A stretch of 64,000 nt of DNA from Excoecaria cochinchinensis (lineage: Eukaryota; Streptophyta; Magnoliopsida; Malpighiales; Euphorbiaceae). This document shows, piece after piece, positions 37,600-48,511 of the stretch. Within the stretch, counting starts at the first letter, position 1. Each line of letters opens with the position of its first letter. A program made the translations under genes and the position numbers. The notes beneath the pieces were generated by a model, which did no database searches, had not been told where the DNA came from, and saw only the letters and a list, made by a program, of their open reading frames with translations. The stretch lies in NCBI GenBank assembly GCA_947683425.1, contig CANTUQ010000020.1, forward strand, positions 4,715,001 to 4,779,000. The letters are read 5' to 3'.

Positions 37600-37712
37600 A
37601 GCATCATGAGGGGCATCATCATCAAGAGTGCATGTCTCATCATGACCATGTGCATGATTCTACCGTCTCTAGTGTTAGTATAGTCTCTGAGGGAACTCTG
37701 GACCTTGATGAG
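37600..37712 (+). pseudogene. captured exon of a CobW/ZNG1-type zinc chaperone gene
   Basis: It is bounded by TTACAG upstream and GTAAAA downstream. The translation has the His-rich loop (EHHEGHHH, SHHDHVHD) followed by SSVSIVSEGTLDLDE, the arrangement seen in plant CobW-domain (G3E GTPase) proteins between the GTPase and C-terminal domains. The next exon-like block at 38125 continues with VDDWLERL, as in the family, so an intron of 412 bp came with it. The GTPase motifs are absent. Inferred captured genomic DNA. Confidence 0.78.
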
Positions 37713-38124
37713 GTAAAATTACTAAAGGCATTAGATGGGTTACTAAATACATAGATGATGTCCAAACACAGGCACCCACACTATGCATAACATATTTATT
37801 TAGTGGGCACTATGTCCTCCAGTTAGAGTAGCTATTGCTGCTTTTATTCATTAAATAGCTCGTGTCAAGACTCATCTCCCTCATTCACATTAGATCAGTT
37901 ATCAACAATTCTCCAAATATAAAACTCAAATTGTTCCTGTGAAATTTTACAAGGTTTATCATATCCAACTATAGCTGGTGTAAATAGTAAATTAATGGAT
38001 TATTGAAACTCCATAGACCACCCTTTTCTTGAATAATGATTTTGTGCGAAGAGAGAGACGAAAAAATTTTGAATGCTATAGTGTGGAAACAGAATGATTT
38101 CTTATTTATTTGTTGATGGATTAG

Positions 38125-38151
38125 GTAGATGATTGGCTTGAAAGATTGTAG
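38125..38151 (+). pseudogene. captured exon start of the same CobW-type gene
   Basis: After a TTAG acceptor the frame reads VDDWLERL and then a TAG stop. This continues the 37600-37712 exon in phase and in family order. Retention of the intron shows the capture was of DNA, not of an mRNA copy. Confidence 0.7.
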
Positions 38152-39079
38152 AAGGGACATGGAGCCAATTAAGCCTTTAAGTTATCCTAATTTTTTTTTT
38201 AAATTTAATAGAGCTGTTGAATTCGGTTCTGGAACAGATTGTAGAAAATATTACATATCTCCTTGTATAGTGAACGAAATGCTATGAGGTTAATTTTTAT
38301 GAAAAATAGACTTCTAAACCTATAAGTTTCATGAAGAAAGTAAAGCCTAATTCTATACTTAAGTTTGACAAATTTTAGCTTAATTCCGGACCTGTTGACA
38401 GCACTGTCGCTAGGAATAGTATTTAGTAAAATGTAAATATCTTGAGTTTTGGAGGTGATTTTTGATGTTACAGAAACTAGAAACATAGAGGAACATGTTT
38501 GTAGAAGGACATTTTTGCTAGAAATGACATTTTCTAGGTCAAAAATGGCATATAAGTTGGATTTGGAATTCTACCTCTGTGCAGAATTCTAAGGGCATAT
38601 TTTTAATATTTAATGTTAAATGTTGTTATGTTTATACGCCTTAGAAATGTCCATTATCTTCAGATGAAGATAAATTCTTTGTTTATATGTTGCAGGAAGT
38701 CCCAATGAATTAATCGAAGATTCAAAATTTGTTCCTTTAAATGTCGATGAAGATAAATTCTTTGTTTATATGTTGCAGGAGTCATTTTGTAATTTTTGTT
38801 ATAGAATTTTGTATATCTTTATCCGTTTTGTAAATGAAAATTTATAATTGTATATTTTTGGCACAATTGTAATTGATATTTATCTATTTATGAAATGATA
38901 AGTTATTGATATTGTCCCGGTTATATTATCAATAAGAAAATTTTCTTAAATTTCATTATGAATATTTGGATTATATTTATTTATAAGTAAAATTGACATT
39001 TATCTATTTGGTTGCAATTTTTGATTATATTTATTTATAAGTAAAAAATTTGATTAAAATTTTACAATTTCTGATATTA

Positions 39080-39345
39080 AAAATAGCAACGGAATCCGTT
39101 GCTAAATTTAGCAAAGGAAAGAGAATTCCGTTGCTAATTTAGCAACAGAAAAATCAATTCCGTTGGTAATCTTGATCAAATTACTGAAACATATATTGGT
39201 TAAATATAGCAACGGAAATTAATTTTTGTTGTTAAATATTACCAACCGTCAAAATTGCAACCTAATTTTCCATTGCTATTTTCAATTGCTAGTTTTGATT
39301 AGCAACGGAAATTCAACAAATTCGGTTGCTAATTTCCGTTACTAT
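39080..39345. repeat. right subterminal repeats of the CACTA element
   Basis: Direct and inverted TAGCAACGGAA-type words, mirroring the left array, end just inside the right terminal inverted repeat. Confidence 0.85.
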
Positions 39346-39368
39346 TTGATAATTTTCTTGTAGTGATC

Positions 39369-40034
39369 GGTTACTACGCTCGTGATGAGCTAGATCCGTT
39401 GGCAGAAACCATACTTGGATAGATTTAAAGTAACATCACCATTGACCAAAGCCCATGTAATGGCAAACAGAAACTTTCACTAGGTGATATGCTCCTTAAT
39501 ACGATGCTTGTGGTATGGGCCATTATATATTAGACAAAATCAAGCGAATTAGGTGGTTTTCTATCAAAAGCTTTCATGCCTCGATAGGTCCATCTTAATG
39601 GGATTGAATTGTCCAAATATTTAATGGGAAAAACTCATGCGAATGCGCATTGGATAAGAGATGTTATGCTGCCGGTTTTTACCGTGCACTTCGCGCGTTC
39701 ATAGGGTCTCCTATTGACCCATGGACCAAGCCCACGTAAGGAAGAGGCCGCATTGCCCCGTCTGTGGGAGAAATAACGTTGGAAGGATTTGTTTGCTTAC
39801 ATGTGATTATGGATGCTGCATCAACACGACCATGCATTCTTTAATGCCATCCATGCATCACGCTAACAAAATGGATTTTTTTCAGCCATCATAGATCCAT
39901 TCGAGTGGTCCAGGGATCCTAGTGGAAGATTGGCCAGAAATCCAGTAGCTGGGCTATCATGGTTAGCACTTACGCCGAGTTCAGATTGGGATAGTAACTT
40001 AGACTCTTATTCAGAATAATCCTCTGGATCAGCG
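39369..40034 (+). other. Tat1 leader, part 2
   Basis: Non-coding with scattered stops. The last 150 nt are nearly open in the gag frame (SGRLARNPVAGLSWLAL...) up to a TAA just before the ATG at 40035, so the original gag could have started further upstream. I see no primer-binding site. Confidence 0.4.
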
Positions 40035-42267
40035 ATGGCAGAATTACCGCAAGATTCAGGTGCTTTGACAACACAAGATTTGGACAAGAGGTTTGAGGAC
40101 TTCGAAAGAAAGATGTTGGCTATGATGGGTAACCTTGTGGCTTAGATGGCATCGAATGCTGGATAGCCATCCGTAGCTCCGGCTGTTGAGCCAGTTGAAA
40201 CACCTGTTGTGGGGGAGACTCCCATGCCAACTGTTATTATGCAACAACCGGCCGTTGAGCCTAGAATAGCGGGACCAGTTGAGAAGAGAAGGGCTAGGAT
40301 TTCAGATCCGAGGGATGACTTCTTAAAGGAAGAGGAAGATGAGCCAATAATTCCTCAAGTTATGAGGGGAAGAGTCCCCAAAGTGGAGGATGACGTGGTA
40401 AAAAAGATAAAGGAAACGATTGAGGCTATCTCCCGTCTACTGTCAGCCGAAAAGGGGGTCATCCCCAAAGACATAGATCTGGGAGAGGAGGAGTTGCTAC
40501 CCCAGAGGTTCAAGATGCCAGATTCGCCAAAGTTCAATGGTACCTCGGACCCTTCGGCACACATTAAGTAGTACACCGTGATTATGAAGAGCGCGGGGCT
40601 TACAAAAGAAGCAAAAGGTGGAGTATTTGTGTCTTAGTCTAATGGGGCCGACAATCGATTGGTACCACCGGTTGGATAAAAGGTCTAGAGAAGATTGGAA
40701 TTTGTTGACAGAAGAATTCCTTAAGCAATATGACTGTAGTACCTGGATGGAGGTTACCTTGAAAGACCTTGAGCTATTGTACCAGAAGCCTAGCGAGTCC
40801 TTCCATGACTATCTCACTTAGTGGAGGAATCGGGTGATGGAGATGAAGAGGAAGCCTGATACGGCAGATCAGATCAGGCTATTCATTAGAAATGCAAGCC
40901 CGTACTTAAGGGAAGGGCTTAAGATGAAAGGGTTAAAAGATTGGGAGTCTTTAAAGGACATTGCCATAGAGGCAGAGAGTGAACACATGGCCAATAAGGC
41001 GAGTAGTGAAGGGTTTCTTAAGAAGGGCTATAACAGTCAGGGGGCGAATAAGTGGGCAAGCTCCAGTAGTGGCAACAGGACTGAAAAGACGACTGAGGTG
41101 TCGGCTATAGGGGTGAACCAAAGGTGCTTTTCGAATTTGGGCCGACCTTTATCCTGGGTGCTAAAGAGACTGGTAAAAGAGGGAAAGTTGCAGCCCCTAC
41201 CGGCTAAGCTAGCCAAAACCCAAGGACCGCCGTGTCATGAAGATGACGAGTATTGTGCTATACACCAGTACACAGGGCATATGACGGACTGCTGCGCGAG
41301 GTTAAGGCATGAAATTCAGGACTTGATTGATAGCAAGCAGAGCACTGATCCTAAACAAAGGGAAAGTAAGAAGAAGCCTGCTTGTGATGTCGTGCCACCA
41401 CCGGTCTGCATGATTAGTTCAAGCCTGCCTGAATGGTATGTACTACAAGATTTATTTGGTGATGGACACATCGCTATCACTCGCCCTGCGGCGGATGAAG
41501 AAGCGGTTTTCATAGCAGTGATAGATTATTGGTCCACCAGTGAGAGTGGGGAGGAAGATGAGGAAGGAAAACCAGAGGGGTTTAACCAGGCATTGAAGAT
41601 GGCTGGTCCTTTGCAACTTGTTGAAGAAACTCGTGCCTTGACGGCCCAAGAGATGGATAGAAGGTTCAAAGAGCTCAAAAGAAGGTTGTCGGCTATGATT
41701 AAGGAAAGAATAGATGCCATGGCGCTAGTTCTTCAAGCTCAACTGATGGCGACTACCTTCAACCGGGTTGAGCCAGCCGCTGTCGAGAAGGACTATACAG
41801 TGATGATAGCATCTCCTTGTGCTTCCCAGTCCAGAGGTAAGGAGCCGCTCGAGTCACCAGTTGGACAAATAGGAGATAAGAAGCCCATTCTGGAACATAA
41901 CATCACGCCCAAAGGGCGTGAGCCAGTGAGGATGCATGCTTTGAAAAATAAGAGCCCGGGTATCTGCAACGACAGTAAGGGCAATGTTAAGAAGACGGGA
42001 GTGCCTACCACAAAAATGAATGAAAGGCGCTATTCTCATTTGGGTAGATCCTTGTCATGGGTTTTTGAGAAGTTGAAGAAAAGGGGATGTTACAGCCAAT
42101 GCCTCCTAAGCTCGCTAGAAGCCAGGGGCAGCCCAACCACAGAGCAGATAAATATTGTGCATTCCACCAGCACATTGGACATTTGATAGACTATTATCAG
42201 ACTTTAAGGGACCAGGTTCAAGACCTCATTGATAGCAAGCAGATCTCTGACCCAGAAGAATAAAAGA
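40035..42267 (+). pseudogene. Tat-lineage gag (Tat1), decayed
   Basis: The ATG at 40035 opens a Gag with a coiled-coil-like start (TTQDLDKRFEDFERKML) and a capsid-type domain (FNGTSDPSAHI, MGPTIDWYHRLDKRS, FHDYLT, WRNRVMEMKRKP). The Tat-type motif RCFSNLGRPLSWVLKRL follows, then a zinc-binding-like YCAIHQYTGHMTDCCARLR-IQDLID module. TAG stops at 40143, 40164, 40569 and 40819 and a frameshift near 40600-40620 disable it. The C-terminal third repeats the N-terminal motif (LTAQEMDRRFKELKRR, from 41638), the LGRSLSWVFEKL motif and, after another frameshift, the YCAFHQ...IQDLIDSK module (42147-42260), so gag contains an internal duplication. Confidence 0.82.
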
Positions 42268-42539
42268 AGACGAAGACAAATTGAGGACTTAAGTGGAGAA
42301 GGAAGACGGTTCAATGATGAACCATTGTCTAAAGTATTTGTGCTGATGGAAACAGGAAGGGGATAGCTATTTAGATGTTCTTTTTATTTTTGAACTATTT
42401 AATGACGATGTTTTTAATTCTGGTTTATATTAAATGAAATGAATGATTTCACTCATCTGTGTGATATTTTCTTGTGATTTCACTATGCATAATCATGACA
42501 CGTTCATATTTAATAATGATTCAAATGATGCCATTTCAT
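42268..42539 (+). other. Tat1 spacer after gag
   Basis: AT-rich with no motif. Collinear sequence occurs in Tat2 at 60715-60985, which shows it belongs to the element. Confidence 0.5.
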
Positions 42540-42900
42540 TTAATCTCAGAACTTTGAAAATCCAAAGAAAATCTTGATAGCATCTATTATGACTCTTGAA
42601 GGGAGATTAAAATTTTAGAGTAAAAAAAAAAGATGAAATAAAAAGTTTTTGCCTGGACTTATGAAGACATGCCAAGAGATGATCATGAAGCCGCCAAACA
42701 CGCTATGCCAGTGTATCCCGATCATGGACCAGTCAAGCAGAAGCTTAGAAGATTCGAGCCAGGAGGTATAGGAAAGAGTAAAAATGGGGGATCCACAAGC
42801 GGAACCAGGGCTACAATTCTTACTTAAGTGCAATGCCCAACTAGGTTGATCAACGACGTCCCTAATGGTTAAGAAGAAAAGCACACATATGTGTAAACTA
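42540..42900 (+). pseudogene. Tat1 protease/RT boundary remnant
   Basis: In the frame from 42648 the sequence FAWTYEDMPRDDHEAAKHAM followed by GPVKQKLRRFEPG matches the block that precedes the RT fingers in Tat elements. The rest of RT and RNase H is absent: after about 42900 the sequence becomes an A-rich tract (42925-43015) and then integrase remnants. Tat2 has the same junction. Confidence 0.72.
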
Positions 42901-42924
42901 TCATAATTTGGACGAAACTTGTTA

Positions 42925-43015
42925 AAAAAAATTGGGGAATGAAAAAAGAAAAAAAAAAAGAGAAAGAAGAAAAATAATAATAAAAGAAAAAATAATAATA
43001 AAAGAAAAGAAAAAA
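42925..43015 (+). repeat. A-rich low-complexity tract at the pol deletion junction
   Basis: AAAAG/AATAAT-rich run of about 90 bp between the RT and integrase remnants. Tat2 has an equivalent A-rich run at 61375-61450. Confidence 0.8.
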
Positions 43016-43680
43016 AATTGATCATCGACATAGGGCAAGGGACAGTTATCTGGGGGCAAGCTTTGTTCAAATCCCGTTGATACACACATACCTGTATTTT
43101 GCCGTTCTTCTTGGCTACTGAGAAGAACCAAAATACTGATTCACAAGCTATCCACCCAGTTCATCAATATAGAGGGTGAGCTGATAACATACGGCTGAGG
43201 TGCGTAGACGAGAAGAAGGCCAATAAGGTTATGGAGGAGACCCATGTTGGGGTTTGCAGTTGGAACCCTTACAAGAGTCACGCTTTACTCCTTGGTGCAT
43301 GAGGCAAAAGCACCACTGCCTGTCGAAACACGTTAAATCTTTAAGGGCATTCATGGAAGCAACAACTACAGCAGCTAAACACATTAAACAAAAACAGGCT
43401 ATGGGATTACTATCGCAATCAGATCTATTGGAAAACATCTTGTTCGATCATTTGGAAAGAGGGTCAGAAAGCACTCACTAAAAGAGGGAGACTTAGTCTT
43501 CAGGCAAATGAGACTTGATTTTTTAGACGTGCGAAGTAAATTCGGTCTGATATGGGAAGACCCGTTTGGTCTTAAGAAAATTTTGTCCAAAGGGGCAACG
43601 ATTCTAATGGACAACAATGAATATGAGCTCGGATAACAGATCACCATCAACAGACCCAAGAAGGTCCATGGCTAAAGACT
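43016..43680 (+). pseudogene. Tat1 integrase remnants (zinc finger and C-terminal domain)
   Basis: Across frames the order is a block near 43195-43260 (RCVDEKKANKVMEETHVGVC, the His/Cys zinc region), then directly the post-catalytic region (RLWDYYRNQIYWKTSC, RGRLSLQANET) and the C-terminal block (VRSKFGLIWEDPFGLKKIL, ATILMDNNEYEL, INRPKKVHG). This last block is Tat integrase's equivalent of 'KFGPNWEGPY'. The DDE catalytic core is deleted. Several stops and frameshifts are present. Inferred dead. Confidence 0.75.
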
Positions 43681-44754
43681 AAAAATCAAAAGTAGAGAAT
43701 AAATGCCCCGCGGGTTGAAAACCGAAAAAAGGCGGCCTTGCTAAAATTGGGCGCCTCGTCAGGGTGAAAACCAAAAAAAGGCACTCTGGGCAAAAATTAG
43801 AGGCTTGAGAGAAAATGTCCAATCAAGAAAACCTAAGAGGGCTGATTGGAAACAGGAGTCTTGATGCTTTCAAGATCCATTTTGAGATTAAATGTAATTT
43901 TGCATTCTGAATCTATGTTAAAAGGTGATCATGTATTGAGAAATCATACTGAAATGTACACAATTTTACTGAAAGATATCAAACAAAAGCAGTTCAACCC
44001 ATGCACTCATCATTTCCTAGTTCTTTTATAAAAAGAGAAACATCGTTCCTTGCTAAGTGTGTGAAATCTAAATGGCTATACACTATTTCTGCCCTCGCTG
44101 GCCGGATGCCTAAGCCGATGGGTCCCATTATCGATCGCCGGGCTAAGCACTTTCCCTTGCATGCACTTGTAGAAACAAAAAGGAAATCTTTGACCAAAGG
44201 CATGATGGCTTTTACAAGCAGCTGGGTCTAGAGGTCATGGTTAGAAAAAAAAAAAGAAGAAGAAGAAGGCCGTTAGAGATGAAAAAAGTAATTGGTGCTC
44301 TAAACAAAAGTTAGGCTAAGGGGCAGGGTGAAAACCTGAGAACAGGCAGTCTGTCCTATAAAAAATAATAATCATAAAAGCTACTTGATTGGGTTGGGTC
44401 ATTTCCAGGTAAAAATTAGGCATAGGGTTATGTGAAAATTCGAAAAGGACGCATTTCCTGCTAAGAAAAGCTAGTGTGAAAATCCACAAGAGACGCACTA
44501 CCTTTAATTAATGACTTTCGATGCTTGGAGCGATAAGGCTGTGGTTCTCCGGATGACCTCCCCTTGGGCAGATGATGTATAATGCAGGACATGAGTCACA
44601 ACCTCGGGGACAAAGATGCAAATTGGATGGTTCCCCTTGAGGGGGGTTATGGGTCAGAATTCTTAAGCCGCGAAGACGCTTTTCTAGATCCTTAGGGGCA
44701 TCAGACAATGCCAAGCCGTACCCTAAACGGACCCTTGACCACCCAGGATGTGGT
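43681..44754 (+). other. Tat1 3' UTR, degenerate 'gggtgaaaacc' repeats
   Basis: Non-coding. A theme of 'gtgaaaacc..aaaaggc.c...tgctaaaaattaggc' recurs at 43715-43765, 43770-43810, 44325-44360, 44425-44465 and 44470-44505. The segment is cut at 44754 by the Athila-like element and continues at 57449. Confidence 0.6.
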
Positions 44755-46329
44755 TGATCGGTGTTCGGCAAGTGTACCGAATCGACAAGTAATAAAGTGG
44801 GGTATAGTTAGGACCCCAATTTATCGTACCCAAGGGAAAAAGGATTGTCACGTTAAATATCTATAGATGAGTGAATTTGAGATATCCCCAGTTTGTTTGG
44901 TGGAGAAAAGTAAGCTAAGCAAGAAAATAAATTAATAATTAAAAATAAAATTGTTCATCAAGAAATTACTCAAGGATGAAATTAGATGCTTAGGAAATTC
45001 TATCCTCATAAATGTAATTGAAAATTGGTAAAACAATATAAACATGAAATTATGGACAACCCAACTAAACCCAGGCTTCCCAATCCGGAGTCAGCCACTC
45101 TAATTAAGTGACATCCCAAACCGGAGTCAACCACATAACTAGCCTATGCACGGGTCTAAAATCCTAAGTTCGGTTTATTTTTCCAATACGAAGTCAAACA
45201 ACCTAGAACCCCATCCATTCCTCACATTTCTGAAAATTATAAAACTAACATCTATAAATTAAGCGTCCCATTCCGGAGCAAGGAAAACTGATAGATGAAG
45301 AGATATAAGAACAGAGAAAAAACAAATTACAACAAAAATCAGATTTGAAATTAATCATCATTCCGGACTAAATCATAATCAAACCCAATAATCATCATAA
45401 TTGCAGAAAATATAACGAGAGAAATAAAAGAAATCATGAAAATATTCATTAAATCCAAAAATCCAAAATACAAAGTATGATTCAAGAACCCCTAAGCATG
45501 AATAACTACTCCAACATCAAGAATATAAACATAAAATATGAAAAATTCAAGTTTAGAATACACCCTTAATGAGAGAGAAAATAGATCTTGAAGCCTTTAT
45601 TTTTCAACCTTGGAATTCCTTAAATCCCCAAAATATAAAAATAAACTAAATTAATCTAAATTAATTAAGAACAAAATTGCAATTTAAAATTAAATCTAAG
45701 CTAAAACAGTATTTAAAATGAAAATTAAAACCTAAATTAAAATAAAAACACTGTTGAAGAACTAAAAATAAAAACCTAAGTCTACTCCTAATTAGATCTC
45801 CCCCCCCCCCCCCCCTCGAAGATGAAGCAACGTTTCTTTTTAATATCTGGAGAAAAGCACAAATGTACTTTCGTAAAGTACAGCTGTGTTCTTGAGCAAC
45901 TAGCGCCTCAACGCTGCGTCCTGTGCGTGAACATGTTGGAAAAAATGTTGTGCTCTTGGGCGAGACAGTGCGCGTCGCTCTTCTTCGCATGCGACTCCTG
46001 TTGCGTAACACAGCTGTGTTTCTCGCAGAAACACGGTTGTCCTTCTGGCGTGATCTTGCTACTGCGCGCTTCCTTCAAAAGCACGGCTGTGCTTTAGGCA
46101 AAATTTGCCCTTTTTCACCCATTGCTTCTAAAATCAACTCCGAACCTCCAATTTAGCTCCGGATTAAAATAAAACGCCTGAAAACATCCCAAAACTTATT
46201 AAAAATTATAAAAACATTATAAACTAATAAAATTACAAAAACTAACTAATTAAAATTAAAAATAAATAAATAAAACACATAATTATGCCAAGAATTAACC
46301 TAAAATATTAATATAATTGCAACTTATCA
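44755..46329 (-). mobile_element. Athila-like 3' LTR
   Basis: It is 1575 bp and collinear with 55816-57448. It has a C16 run at 45800-45815 and a shortened palindrome cluster (45855-46095). The size difference from the 5' LTR is mainly the C run and lost palindrome units. Confidence 0.9.
45855..46095. repeat. palindrome cluster in Athila 3' LTR, core AGCACAGCTGTGCT
   Basis: Words such as ACACAGCTGTGT and AAGCACGGCTGTGCTTT with decayed relatives, in the only GC-rich part of the LTR. Confidence 0.8.
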
Positions 46330-48511
46330 ACTACGGCAAACTCAAACCTTTACTCATCCTCGAGTAAACTGAATGAACCACATTCTCAATCAATTCAATC
46401 TCAACAAAAGAAAATAAGGAGTCATTCTCAATTAAGGAACAAGAAAATGGGCTTGTAAATACCAATGCTTACTAAATGACAAATAAACACAAGAACATAC
46501 CAAACAATTTCTGTGTGTGTGTGCCAAAGGCCAAAATAGAATTTTTATCATTTAAAAACAAAACTTCTAGATACAATTTTGGGAATAAAAATCAACTTGA
46601 ATGCATGAGTGCACTCATGGCTTTTCACTTAAAGCTCAAGAAACACCATATGCCTCTTTTTACGTACCAAACCTTACTAGAAGGTCATCTCTGCTAAATT
46701 GGACAAGACAAAACAAGGAATCAAGAGGTCTTACATTTCAGTTGTAACGTTAGGTTTAGGTAAATTGGCTAATAAAGAGAGATCAAGTCACTAGAGAGCA
46801 ATGGCCACTGCCTAAACAACACCACAATCACCCAACTATACTAGTGAATATTCCCAACCCAATTACATACCATCAAAACAAAATTGGTCTTAAAGACACC
46901 TTAGCTCATCAAACTTAGCTCAAAATAATAAATGCCACATAATATTCAACAATGATCATCACAAGGCACCAGTTCAAGTTTTATTAACTTTTGTACCCCA
47001 AACTCACATTTTTCTTTGTTAGCTAGGAAAAACTTGCAATGCTTCTTCTTCTTTTTCAAAATTTTTATTTTTATTTTATTTTTATTTTTTTAGAAGCATA
47101 AATACCAACTAGCCATTAACAATTTATGAAGTACTAAATTAATCCAAAAATCTCGAGAACTAAAATTGAGCTCTAATATTCAAAAGACCAATAAACAACT
47201 TAAATCACATTCCCCTTTGTCAACCCCAAACTCATTTCTTTAAATGGGCTCAACTCTCCATTACACACACCAATCAATTTTCAAACAGAAATTTACACCA
47301 AAAATTGACACAAATTAAACTCCCTTTTACCCAAAATATAAACCCGTCCTTACTAGAGTGGCCACTCTTCAAAGGGGAGGCAAAAATCATTTAAGGCTAA
47401 AGGTAGTTTTAATATATATAACAATAAAAGAAGCATGCATTTAGCATACTAAAATAATAGGCTCAACGGGCTAACAAGAGACTATGAAATTGAGGTAGGA
47501 AAAGTCATTTAAAGTAGCTATTCAAAGGATGATTGCCTAAATCATTTTCTAAGTTATGCCTCATTTAGGAGTCGCTTCGATGGGTAATCAGAAAGGTTCT
47601 AGTGCTCTTAGTGAGTTTTCATCTAATCCCCTAATTGTATCTAGATTTTTCTCAAATTTTAAAAATAGGCCCAAAGTGCTCAAAATTTAGAAATTGTAAA
47701 GTATAATCAAGGTTTACATGCAGTCTAGCAAATAAAGATACAAACAGGACTATTTCTCACTCAACTTAAAATTGAATGAAACACAAATTTCTAAAATTGA
47801 GGTCAAAATTATTCACAATTGAGAACTACTAGAACGAAATAAAAATTTAAATCAAGGTTAAATTAATAAGAACAACCATAACAATATCCAGATAAAAACT
47901 TGGCATAAACACACCACAAACAAAACAAAAAAATTAAAAATTACTAAAAATTTAAAAAGTTACCCTAAAGTTATAAAAAAAAGCACACAACAAACTAAAA
48001 AGACACAATAAAACGGAACTGATTTTGGTTTGAAAAATTGAAATGGTACTCCACCCCAAACTCAAAATGTTGCACTGTCCTCAGTGCAAGAAAGTGAAGC
48101 ACACAAAAATATTTTTCAAAAATTTTCCCCTATGTTGTGCAAAAACTCATTGCAATTTAAAATTAATTACAATCATCTCAAAAATGGTAAACATAAAATA
48201 ATTACTGTGTAAAACTAAAAACCATACAAAATTCCTGCATGCCACCTGTGCAAAATGAAGAAAACTCAAAACCTGTGCAAGAATCCAATAATCACTGTGC
48301 AAAATGAAATACTCTGAAATTTGTGAGATTCATAGCCAACACAAATAATATTTATCCTATCACACGGCATTGGCTCAGCCACACAATTCCAAAATATAAC
48401 AAAGTAAATAAAATCATACATTGCCTGACTACATCAATTTCATTGACTACAAAATAAATAGATTACAAAATCTGTTATGAAAGAATCACTTCCTGAAAGA
48501 TATACAATATA
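46330..48511 (-). other. Athila-like 3' non-coding internal region
   Basis: No ORF or domain. A 6-bp-stem hairpin GCACTG-tcct-CAGTGC lies at 48072-48087, next to a minus-strand 'GAGTTTGGGGTGG' block (48051-48066) about 430 nt past the ORF stop. The rest is AT-rich. I see no clear polypurine tract before the 3' LTR. Confidence 0.55.

Larger units (their letters stand above)
35272..39365 (+). mobile_element. CACTA element carrying host gene fragments
   Basis: The terminal inverted repeats CACTACAAGAAAAT (35272-35285) and ATTTTCTTGTAGTG (39352-39365) match the En/Spm (CACTA) superfamily. The 3-bp duplication ATC (35269-35271, 39366-39368) flanks them. Subterminal arrays of TAGCAACGGAA in both orientations fill 35289-35800 and 39080-39345. 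No transposase frame is visible, so it is non-autonomous. The interior holds exon-like pieces of at least two unrelated host genes. A 35-bp direct repeat (38663-38697, 38746-38780) also lies inside. Confidence 0.93.

Noticed and set aside
41316..42039. Several minus-strand ORFs opposite Tat1 gag
   Set aside because: They are shadows of the gag coding sequence.
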